Part shown: piece by piece, positions 54,807 through 64,000 of the stretch
Layout of the letters: each line of letters begins with the position of its first letter
How positions within the stretch are numbered: position 1 is the stretch's first letter
Assembly (NCBI RefSeq): GCF_949628215.1
Contig: NC_134298.1
Span: 434,001-498,000, forward strand
Source: Phalacrocorax aristotelis
Taxonomy: Eukaryota; Chordata; Aves; Suliformes; Phalacrocoracidae
Reading direction: 5' to 3'
DNA length: 64,000 nt
Notes under the pieces: model-generated
What the model was told of the DNA's origin: nothing
Databases searched by the model: none
Seen by the model: only the letters and a program-made list of their open reading frames with translations
Made by a program: the position numbers and the translations under genes

Positions 54807-57271
54807 AGTCTTTTCCCTATTGGTGACAAATACAGAGGTTCTTCTGACTCTGAGGGAGTCCCTTTCAGGCATGACTCCCTGTTTTTATGCCCATCCCTCC
54901 CTTTCTACCCAGCAGGCTTTTTTTCTGTGCCTCAATTTTGGAGAGAAGCAGGAAACAAGTTGCCATGGAAACTCAGTTTCAACTCCTTGTTTCCTGCCTC
55001 TTTATGTTATGGAGAATGTATTACCAATGTGCCCCCAGGCTTCAAAGCTGTGGAAAATTTGGGTTAGGCTGTGGTTAGCGGTCATGAACAGAGGGAAGCA
55101 GAGGGTGTCTTCCAGCACACCCCATCTTCCCACAGGCCCATCTCCCAAAGGCATGTGGGGCACAGCTGGATGTCCCAGCTGGACTTACAGGCTCACTAAG
55201 GCCTGGTAGTGATACAGCCACCCTACCACAGTGTTAGCTTTTCTTGAGTCTGATGTGCTGATAAACCTGAGGATGTTAGAAGGGGCCACCCAGCTGTGTC
55301 AGTGCCTCAGACAGAGCTGCACTTTAGCTGTTCTGGGTCCATGGAGAAGCCCACCCCTCAGGCTTAACCTCATTGAAAATCCTTTTCCCTCTAAAGCATT
55401 GAGAAATGCTTAAACTCAGTGCCTTTGGCACTTGGCGGTTGTCTCCTCAAGCCCAAGCTAGCTCCTGCCTTGAGGTCAGATGATGCTTTGTCCTAGTGGA
55501 AAATTACAGCCCTGTGGTGCTCAGGATGAGATATTAACCCCAGCTAGCCCCTCCACACCTTTGGCTGCAGAATTTACCTGGGTTACCTTCATGCATGAGG
55601 TTCCACCCTTATACAGATCCTGCTTCACACTCTTCCGGTTTGCTCTGCAGCTGAAACACCAGATAGATAAAATGTGTGTTGGCGCTATGTGACAAATGTT
55701 TGCCTGCTGGCATCTAGGAGATAAAAGAGAGTCTGATGGCTTCAACCTCTCAGCCCTGGATTATGGTTCCTGTCTACCACCTTTGTCCTTTTAGCATTTC
55801 TAGCTGTGCTGTAGCCATTAAACCCATGAAGTGTGAAACCTGGAGCTTCTAAGTCTCTTGGCTAACATAGGGCCTGAAGAGTGAGGTATGAGGGAGCAGG
55901 GTCTTTACTGTCTCAAAGGATGCTGCCTGTCTGTGGTAGGAACAGAGAATTCGTGCCAGCTCTGATACCACCACCTTCCTCCAGCCCCAGGCATTAGGCT
56001 GCATTTGTTTACAATGGTACCAGCTTTTTACTGCTGGGGAACAGGCAGGAGACTCGACGGCATGTAGGGATTGTAAATGACCCACCGAGCTCTTCTTTCC
56101 CATAGGAAGGGCACTCTCCGAGCCAGGCCCGTGGCAGACACAGCCAGCATGTTCACAGGAGGAGGAACAGTGAGGCCCTTTGCCACTGCAGCTGCCGCTG
56201 TTTGCAAGCTGCGAGTGCCTCCCCGTGGGCCTGTGTGTCTCGGTCTCCCCACAGTTTGGCTTTAGAGAGAGCTCCAGGATGGGACCCTCCTGTGGCCACT
56301 TGTAAGAACTGCACGGGACCGTGTGGAAAAGTAAAAATCATGGGGTTTCTTTGTTTTCCTGAATTTTACCAGCTTGCAATGCCTCTAGTTGCTGTAAACT
56401 CAGCACTAGAATTCAGGTCCTGTTAGAGCTACTCTGACATCTGAATAGGCTTCAAAAAGTCTCTAGACATCTTCAGGCTCTGCTCCTTATAAAGACCATG
56501 CTCAGGTCCCTGTTAAGACTGTAGATGAGGGCAAGAAGAAAGGCTGTTTTGTGTCCAGGGCCATGTTTTTAATGAGATGACAGATGTCGGGCAGGGTGTT
56601 TTCTCTAATAAAATCCCTAGAAAAGATGCAAATTCATCTCCTGCCCATAGGTAGGTACTAGCGGGCAGGAGCTGACACAGGGGAGAGGGTGCTAGAGGTG
56701 GACCATGCCAACAGCTCCTTCCCTGCCAATGTGAGAAGACTCTCTGGCCTGCCCCATCTTCCTCCCTTCCGTTCTGGGTCAGGAGAATTGAAAGGGTTTT
56801 TCTGCACAGATTCACTGCATGTATAACAGGGTGCAGAGGCCTATCAGCAAATTCAGAAAACGTACACACTTCTAAGATCTCTCCCTGCCACCCACCACAC
56901 TCTATATTTAAATACTAATATTTAAATATTAAATATTAAAATAATAAAATAATAAAATAATAAATGATAAATTAATATAATAAATAATAAAATAACAAAA
57001 TATTAAAAACTAATACTAAACACTCTGTATTTTCTTCCCTCCTTTCTCCTGCCTATGCTATACATAGCTCATTCTTTCCTGCTATACCCAAAACAACTCC
57101 CCACACACACCCAAGAGCAGGCTGCGGTAAGGGGGCAGGAAGGGAGGATGCCTTAACCTCTTTCGACTTTGGCCTGTGGTCTAACGTCTGCTGTTCTTTT
57201 CCACATGCTTCTCCTCCTCCCTGCCACGTGCCGCCCAGCCCTGCTCCCCCCACCCCCTGTTTTGCGCTCCA
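54807..57271. other. DAD1-TRAC interval, DAD1 side; no gene recognised
   Basis: No exon, RNA or transposon was recognised; notably free of CR1 and ERV compared with the rest of the window. In mammals the equivalent interval holds the TCR alpha locus control region. An A/T microsatellite lies at 56906-57015. Confidence 0.45.
56906..57015. repeat. A/T-only microsatellite (ATTAAA/AATAAT)n
   Basis: About 110 bp composed almost only of A and T with 5-8 bp periods such as AATAATAAAATAATAAAATA. It lies about 260 bp from the enhancer-like cluster. Confidence 0.9.
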
Positions 57272-57353
57272 CTTTCCAGAGGAAGTGGTTTCTGCGGTGG
57301 GGTGTAGAGGAGCATCAAAAGGTGACCCAGATCTCGATTGTGGCGTCATGGAA
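57272..57353 (-). promoter_or_regulatory. Candidate TCR alpha enhancer core (CRE - TCF/LEF - RUNX - ETS)
   Basis: Read on the - strand (the TRAC strand): TTCCATGACGCCA (57353-57341), a CRE/ATF site with one change from TGACGTCA; CCTTTTGATGCTC (57322-57310), a TCF1/LEF1 site; CCGCAGAAACCACTTCCTCT (57299-57280), containing the RUNX site AACCACT (57290-57284) and the overlapping ETS site TTCCTCT; then GGAAAG. The mammalian enhancer has these four site types in this order, with TTCCATGACG, CCTTTGAAGCTC and a CCACATCCTCTGG RUNX-ETS core, as I recall from the literature. It lies about 3.3 kb downstream of the TRAC transmembrane exon and about 2.5 kb from the end of DAD1, matching the mammalian location. 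In mammals this element drives V-J alpha recombination and TRA transcription in thymocytes. Confidence 0.8.
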
Positions 57354-57484
57354 CTGGTGGTGTGTCCTCTTCCTGCCCCACCTGGGCCATGAGACCCTTT
57401 CCACATCCTGTCCTACTGTGTTATTTCCTGCCTTTGCTTTGCAGCGTGGTTTTTCTCTCTCGAAATAAACAAGAAAGTGCAAAG

Positions 57485-57509
57485 GGGGGGGGGGTGGCGG
57501 GGGGGTGGC
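57485..57509 (+). repeat. G-run
   Basis: Two runs of ten and seven G separated by TGGC, just after a stretch with an AATAAA at 57465. A possible quadruplex; otherwise unexplained. Confidence 0.7.
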
Positions 57510-60500
57510 ACACTGGTAGGAGTTTGAAAGCCTAATATCAGAAAGTGTCTTTGAACTAGACCTACAAATTCAGTGTTTTGCAGCTCACATGCTAAGAGTC
57601 ACTTTAGTCAAACCATTTAACTTTATCTGTATACTCATCTCCTCACTCAGCAAATCTTATCACTGGGGTCCTTTAACCTGGAAAAGACTGAGATGTGGAA
57701 AAGGGAACATGCTGTCCTCCCTCCTTGACCATACAGCTAGGAGTGGGTTTGCAGTGCAACACAAAAAATTTAAGATGGATTTTAATTTTTAAAAGTGATA
57801 CCAAAGGTAAACGAGTGTGGAAACTTTTCTTCCGAGTCCCTGAAGGTTTCTGGAATTAGGTTAATCAGTTGGAAATCTGTGAAATGCAATGACTTGGTTT
57901 GTAATTCAAATATGGTTTAGACAGCTTCATTGAACTGTTTCCCTGTGATGTGACAGACCTCATAATCAGCAAAATGTAAGCTTCAAGAGCTGCCTAGAAT
58001 CTAGCATTTAAAGAGTGTGGACTTTCTACAGCTGGAGAGAAATGAGAGTGACTGTTGTGGCAAGGGAAGAGACAAGAGAATGAGTCTATGAACATCTGTA
58101 CTATTAAATAATATGGGTGACAGACCCAGAAAGTTTGAAGTTGTTTCTTGGCGGGAGGGGTCAGTAACTCTCTGTCACCCTGTGACAGGCCGCCTGCTAA
58201 ATGGTCAAGTAGCAGCACCATGGCAGGAGACCAGGGAGACGTTGTTGTGTTTCTGCTCAGCACTGTGGAGTCAGATCCTGTGGCAGGGATGCTGGCATGG
58301 TCTTCACTTGGGGACCCTGTCCCACATGAAGCACCAGGGCTTTTGGCTAAAAGCATCTGAAGCAGAGCCTTTCCAAAATCAGAGTTCTTTGCAATGGATG
58401 TGAATCCAGCAGGGTGAGAGATATCCCTTAAGGGAAAATCGCCCCCACTAGTCTGGCAAGGCTTTCCCTGCCACTCAGTTTGGGAGCTGGTGTGAGGTAC
58501 AAGCAAGGTTCAAGCTTGCAGGGAGGGTGTGTTTCCTTCAGAGCATCTTTCTCATTCCTCACTCCGGAGGAATCTCTGGTGCTTCAGAAGAAGATGGAGA
58601 AACCGATGACACAAAAGAAGAAAATTTCCTTTCTGGTCTTGCCAGTGACAGACCGAACCTGGAGACACAGGCTGGTTGTTGGTTGGTGTCACTAGTGCAA
58701 AGCAGGTACCATCTCCAGTGACGCTTGGGAGTGAGGGCCATTTAGAGGCAGGATACTCAAAGGTCCTGCATTCTGCATAGCAGTAGACATCTGCATTCAA
58801 GGACCCAGGCTGCTTACTGGTCCTCTCACTGTGGGCAAGCCATATTTTGCTGTTGTCTTCACATAGCACAGAGTCTGCTCTTGGAGAAGTGCTCTTCTCC
58901 GCTTCCCTCCCTACAACCAGCCACCCTGTTCTCACCCAGACACAGCAAGGATGTCCTGGAAAGGGACTTTGTAGCTATTCCCCCTACCCAGCGTGGGTCC
59001 AGCCAGTTATCGCAAACAGCGCCTGGTGGCCAAGCCAGGCTGAAGAGGAGAGTCCGGACACCCCTTCCCTACTTCACCCCAAAGGCGAGGCTCATTCATC
59101 TGAAGGGTACAGCAAGTTCCTTGAACTACAGGTACAAAAGACAAACAAGTTTCTTACTTTTGGTAAGAATTGTTTAATAGCAGCCACAGGCCTAAAGAAA
59201 TGCCAAGACATCAGAGCGGTTGCCAGCACAATTCAAGAACTAGCAGCATGCGACTTTCACATGCATGCACTGTCTCCAAGGAGTGTGCACATGGACAGGT
59301 AAATATTTCAGTTTAGTTTTATGCAATGATATAAAAAAAAATTGGGAAATCTGAGGTGTTTAGAACTAAAAAGGAACAAAAGCAGTTTGTTTTTCTACTA
59401 AACACAAAGCCAAATTCTAAGCTGGTTTAAATTCAGAAAAACTTAAGGCCAGATAGACTTAAAAAAAATACTAAAAAGCGTTCTTTTGTTCTGTGATAAT
59501 GAAGTGAGAATTTCACTGAATTAAGGACTTCTGGGAGACCTAGCAGCATACCTTTTAGGGAGAAACTAAAAGATACCTTGCTCTTGTCTAGGAAAAGATA
59601 GCAGGACATGGTGCACAGCACCCTGAATAAGTCTCCCTCTACTTTTTAGAGTGTTTTATTTGTTACTGAAATGGTGTCTGTGGGGATGCACTTTAAGATG
59701 TGCATACCTGAAAGCTACCAAAGTATGAAAAATTCACATTCAAGTGATATTTAGCATGCAGTTTTCAACAAACAACACTGCCCCAAGCAGAACTTGTGTG
59801 TCATTTTAATACAAGTAATAGTGATGTTTGGCAATTTATAGTTATAGCAAACTATGCGTCATTCAATAAGAGGCATTGTCATGCTAAATAAATCAGGCTT
59901 CTGGGGGAGCAGGATGCTGGAAATTTTAAGCTTATTTTTTAATAGCTTTATAACAATGCAAAATAAGCAATTCAGACTATGATGTCTGGCGTGATATACA
60001 GAAACAGCAAGTGATATGCCTTGCAACAGGAGTGCGTGTTCCCTCTTGCACACAATGCTCTGGTAAAGATTCCTCAGCAGATTTTTTTTTGGTACTTCAG
60101 GGTTGCACCATCCGGTTACTTTAATTCCTGTAACAAAAATAAAGGTATGTTAAATCATTATTTGAGATACAGTCGCAGCCACACAATTGTAGACCTGAAG
60201 TGTCTAGGCAATAGAAAGAGGAGAAAGACACTGGCCCAAAACTAATATATTAGGTCTGAGGTCTTCAGTCAATAAGCATCAAACTTTCCCAGCTGGAAAT
60301 TGGTCAGGGGATGAATCTGATGGATTAATGTAGACAAGGGAAGGGATGGAGGTTGAAATAGAAGAGAGATGTCTAGAAAGAAGAAAGAAGTTAATTTTGC
60401 ATGTGGATAAGGAAAGGTAAATAGACTTGAGGAGTGGGTGAAAACAATGATATGGCCAAAGGAGTGGAGGGGTTTTACTGTTGGTAGGCAAAAGGTGTAT

Positions 60501-60603
60501 GGATAGGCTGCATAAACAGCTATTACAGAGACAAGGAACATTCACAGCTACTGAATTGATCCAGATGTTTTCTGCCAGAGGCATTACCACCCTCCGTGCA
60601 TAC
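57510..60603. other. TRAC downstream region; last (untranslated) TRAC exon expected here
   Basis: No other gene was recognised. In mammals TRAC has a fourth exon that is only 3' UTR; I could not fix its acceptor, but a candidate poly(A) signal lies at 59655-59660 on the - strand. Confidence 0.4.
59655..59660 (-). terminator. Candidate poly(A) signal for TRAC
   Basis: AATAAA in the - strand context CAAATAAAACAC. It is the first canonical hexamer I found downstream of the TRAC transmembrane exon and about 0.95 kb from it, a suitable distance for an intron plus a short 3' UTR. Not supported by any other evidence. Confidence 0.35.
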
Positions 60604-62671
60604 TCACTTTTTTTTCCACATAATCATCGTCATCAGCACATTAAAAATTATTCCTTTCATTAAAATTATTTTCAGGCCCAGCTGTGATAAAGACATCGTG
60701 TTCAGGTTTTCATCTGTAAAAGTAACAGAGAATGACAGTCACAAGAGCACCGAGATATCCTCGCTTCCAGACAGACTTAAAAGCACTTAGTAATGAAGCT
60801 GTTCCACTTTGTGTGATTGAGTCAGCTGGTAGGCTAGCTAACGAGCCAGTGAGCAGGACTGTCTCACTGAGAGACTTTCATTTCTTCCAGTTGGTGTTTC
60901 ATGGGCCAGGTTTTCATGCAATAACCACTTAATTATCCAATGTGCAAGTCTGCCAACCATCTAACTGTGTTTAAATACAGTGTATTATGAACCCAGGGTG
61001 CTGGAGGCATCCCGCCTTCCTCTCCCTAAAATTTTTTAAGATGGGCAGGGGGCAAAACAAGTTTAATTTTATTTGATGTACATGACATCTGTTTGGATTT
61101 TCTATTAATCTTAAGTTACAAAGCCATTTTCATTTGAAAATACATTGATCTATATTGGGGAAGCAAGGAGCTGTCATCAAAAAGTCATTTCATGCTTATC
61201 TTTGAGAACCTCTCTCTGAAATGACTGATCAAATCAGACAAGTTTGCTGATGAGTATTTTTCTGAAGTGGTGTTTTGGAAATATTTGGCTAACTGGTTTC
61301 TTTTCAGCAAGGCTGCGTGTTTGCAAAAGTACAGCTATTCTGCAACCAGGCCACATGCAGATGCAGGCTCAGCGCCTTTGAACAAGCAGTGGCAGCAATT
61401 GCGTGGGCTCCAGCACTGGCCAGCATACTCCCACAGCCATGAGCTGAAGCAAAGCCTGCTCAGATGCACCATATCTTTAGTGCAGCCCTGCTTCTGAGCT
61501 CACAATGCAGGAACCACCTGCTTATTTTTTTGGTTCATTAGGTGTTTGTGCACCCAAAAATAAAAACAACTCTTTTGAAGTCTGAAATGCAGGCAGACAT
61601 CGAGCAAGGCTGACTCATATCAGTACCTTAAGTCATTATGTCATGGGGAGTTGTTGTTTGGCTAGTTCTAGCAAGAGCACATAGGTGCTGGCTACACTGC
61701 TCACATAAAATTACCAGCTCAGATCTGAAAGACTACATTAACCCAAGGACTTCCAGCCTTGACATTTAAAGCCTGTGGGGCCCTTTTGGAAATTTCCAGC
61801 CTGAGTTTTTTTCTCCAACAGGAATTCTGCAAACAGGGAACATTAGCAAAAACTTGGGAAGACATTTCCTTTAATCAGGCCGAGTTTTATGCCTAAAGTG
61901 GTGTGTACATACCTGTCCTGAAGTGTAGAGACAACCCTGTAACACAGACAGTGCTGGCACCTGCAGATAGTAATAATAAATTTAATTAATAACAGAAATG
62001 TACTTCTTCAGAAGTTCATAAAGATATCTCTACTTAGAAGGGCTGGATTAGAGTTTCTGGCCAGTAAAGCCTCCCATAAACATTCATTTCTGCTTGTTTT
62101 GGGGCAAGCATAAAATATGATCTAATTAAACTTTAGTGTGCCATCAGACAAAGGAATTTCAAGCTTTGTATCCCCCACAGTGTGATGCTAAGATCTCTCT
62201 GCTGTGACTGTGCCAGTCTTAATCTTGTTTCCACCAAGGAGGAAGGCAAATGAAAACAGAGGCAACAAGGCAACATTCCTCTGGAGTGTGGGAGCATAAT
62301 TCAGCATTGTTTGCTGGGCTGGGAGGTGAGAACAAGTCCTGCTCATACTAATAGCACAGAGACCAGAGTACCTCTAGCCCTGTACACACACCCAACAATG
62401 CCATTACCACTTTCAGGATCCTCGCCCTCCAGTTCTCCAAAGCCCTCGTGATTTGCACCACACTGCATTTCATCTTTCTTGGCCCAGTAGGTTGACAGGT
62501 AACTCGCTTCCTCTTTTTCCTCAGATGTTGCCATCCCCACAACAGCACTTGTGTACTTATCAGCCCAGTTAAGACTAAGCTTGTCAGGGATGTAATCTGT
62601 GATAAGGCACATTTCCAAATCCTCATCATCTTTAGAGGTCAGCCTGTAGACTGAAGGAGATGGAGTAACAT
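60604..62671 (-). CDS. TRAC: T-cell receptor alpha constant region, three coding exons
   Basis: Exon 1 (62408-62671, 264 bp, starts after CATTTTCAG) encodes the Ig constant domain: VTPSPSVYRLTSKDDEDLEM, CLITDYIPDKLSLNW, then EEASYLSTYW and MQCGANHEGFGELEGEDPES; cysteines at about residues 22 and 71 and Trp 36 fit a C1 fold. Exon 2 (61913-61960, 48 bp, CTGCAG/GTGCC to ACAG/GTATGT) gives GASTVCVTGLSLHFRTD, a hinge with one cysteine for the beta-chain disulfide. Exon 3 (60608-60713) gives ENLNTMSLSQLGLKIILMKG, IIFNVLMTMIMW and KKK, then TGA at 60604. Every intron is phase 1, as in mammalian TRAC. The total, about 139 residues, matches the human region. The transmembrane lysines pair with CD3 chains (family knowledge). 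A V-J exon would be joined upstream; none lies in the window. Confidence 0.96.
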
Positions 62672-64000
62672 CTGAAAATGGAGAAGAGAATAGATATTAA
62701 ATGAGAGTACACAGTCCTCTGTTCCATAGTTCCTTCAATCTTAACATACAGACACTTAGGTATGGAGGTTTTTCCATGTTCCGTTGCCTTATTAGGGATC
62801 TAGTGCTAGGACATCTTTAGAGAACCAAGGCATCCACAATAGACAATGCAGGAGCTACATGAGACTTATCTTGACTTATGTTGACTTCTCTTGTATAGGA
62901 GACACAGAGAGTGTCCCTAGGATGTCAGGATCCCTAGAGCATCTCAAATGATATTGTTGTGGGCATCCACACCCTAGATGTCCATATCTAACCTAGTCAT
63001 TCCTCTCTGTAACAACTCATTCAACTCTACTCTGCAGCCTGGGCTTCCTTTTGGATTGTGGCCTGGATGCATTCAGAAATGTGTATAACAGGCAGAGAGA
63101 GCACTCCCTTCTGGCTTCACGGCTAGGGGATGTAACGTGTCTGGAGAGGACTGAGCAGCCCAGGGGCATTCCGTCTTTTCTGCAAATATGTAGTCAAATC
63201 CATGACTGACATTCAAAATCCCACTTCCTACACCTGTCCTGAGGGATGGTGGATAAACTACCAAGTCTTAAGGGTGTCCACATTTACCACCAGTCTAGCT
63301 AATTTTGTTCCTACAGGAGAAGGCTAGGAAAGTTGCTGCAAGCTAGGAGCACATGGTTGCATTTAGGGGAAGAATGATGAAACAAACAGATGTTTCATTA
63401 TGTTCCACCACCTGACAGTGCAGTGCAAGATTTTTTTTACTAAATTTTACCCTGCAGGAAAGGGGTTTGGGGAACCAAAGGCTGCAGATATAGGACACCT
63501 GGGGTTTATTTCTGTTTTCGTGCTTCAAATTCTGCTAACATGTCGGTTAGACTAGGATTTTCCACACATATCAAAACACTACCTGTGGTTAAAATCTTTT
63601 TTTCACATTTATCTTTGTAAACTTGTACTCTAAGCATATATTTCATCTTGTCCAGCTCTTGAAGTCTGATTCTTTGAGACGGTGCTTTCCTAAGTCTTTG
63701 GTCATGCATAATGGTAAAATATTGTGGGCATTACAGTACTCTAATGATGCACAAATGAAATATCATTAAAGATACACTGTAGCCAAGATGCAAATTTGGG
63801 GCTCTCAGCAGCCCTCTGGCTGCATTTTCCATTGGACTTCACAACCACAGGTTTGAACAAGAGCTTCACTTCACATTTATAAACTGACAAAGTGTTATAA
63901 GGTAGGGTTGAGAGTTTAGACTATTTGCTTTGTCCCTGTTCACACACCTCACTGATAAATAGTGTAGAAATACTAAAGAAGCTTAGTTTGCAAACAAAGA
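62672..64000. other. J-C intron region of TRA (no J segment recognised)
   Basis: This is the stretch upstream of TRAC on the - strand. I looked for FGxG-type J segments with CACTGTG/GGTTTTTGT signals and found none in these 1.3 kb. The last J alpha segment is expected beyond the right edge. Confidence 0.5.

Noticed and set aside
54658-55209. 183-codon frame downstream of DAD1
   Set aside because: It starts within the probable DAD1 3' UTR and has no recognisable motif or composition of a protein.
57994-58506. 170-codon frame on the - strand between TRAC and the enhancer candidate
   Set aside because: No domain, no splice or promoter context; consistent with chance.
60269-60590. Hydrophobic open frames just downstream of the TRAC transmembrane exon
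   Set aside because: They looked like possible transmembrane or tail exons of TRAC, but the genuine exon at 60608-60713 has the family motifs and splice sites, and these frames have neither.
62672-64000. Possible J alpha segments
   Set aside because: Isolated heptamer-like words occur, but no FGxG motif with correctly spaced 12-bp-type signals and a donor was found.

Overview
The window is bird nuclear DNA. The evidence is many CR1 LINE copies in every state of decay (most with the bird-type 3' end of short ATTCTGTG-like repeats), class I and class II avian-style endogenous retroviruses and solo LTRs, avian-style olfactory receptor genes, and host genes split by short introns. I cannot name the species.

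Layout, left to right. (1) 0.27-3.2 kb, + strand: the 3' exons of a VWA5A-like gene. (2) 4-12.7 kb: LTR and CR1 fragments and two olfactory receptor (OR) pseudogenes in opposite orientations. (3) 12.75-16.9 kb: a broken class I (gammaretrovirus-like) ERV on the - strand. (4) 17.9-21.6 kb: an orphan CpG-rich block, pyrimidine-rich low-complexity DNA, then a second VWA5A-like 3' end that carries in-frame stops. (5) 24.4-27.8 kb: a second broken class I ERV, - strand, with a class II LTR/primer-site remnant inside. (6) 29.4-33.1 kb: interleaved CR1 copies and two abutting LTRs. (7) 33.3-34.2 kb: one intact OR gene, - strand. (8) 36-48.6 kb: CR1 copies, a short direct duplication, and a third class I ERV (+) that has received an LTR and a CR1. 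(9) 49-54.8 kb: DAD1 (+) with its CpG-island promoter and a long antisense CR1 in its second intron. (10) 57.3 kb: a cluster of CRE, TCF/LEF, RUNX and ETS sites that matches the order and spacing style of the mammalian T-cell receptor alpha enhancer. (11) 60.6-62.7 kb, - strand: the three coding exons of the T-cell receptor alpha constant gene (TRAC).

The right end is the most informative part. TRAC and DAD1 are convergent neighbours, as in mammals, and the enhancer-like cluster lies between them, about 3.3 kb beyond the last TRAC coding exon, in the same relative orientation as the mammalian enhancer core. TRAC can be assembled by eye: an Ig constant domain, a 48-bp hinge exon with one cysteine, and a transmembrane exon. 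None of these was obvious as a single long reading frame. DAD1 is a ubiquitously used oligosaccharyltransferase subunit; TRAC is T-cell specific. In mammals a locus control region between them separates these two programmes, and this window should hold the bird counterpart.

The left three quarters is gene-poor and heavily invaded. The genes that can be recognised (OR genes and VWA5A-like copies) are of types that neighbour one another, or neighbour the TCR alpha locus, in mammals, so the region may preserve an old neighbourhood.
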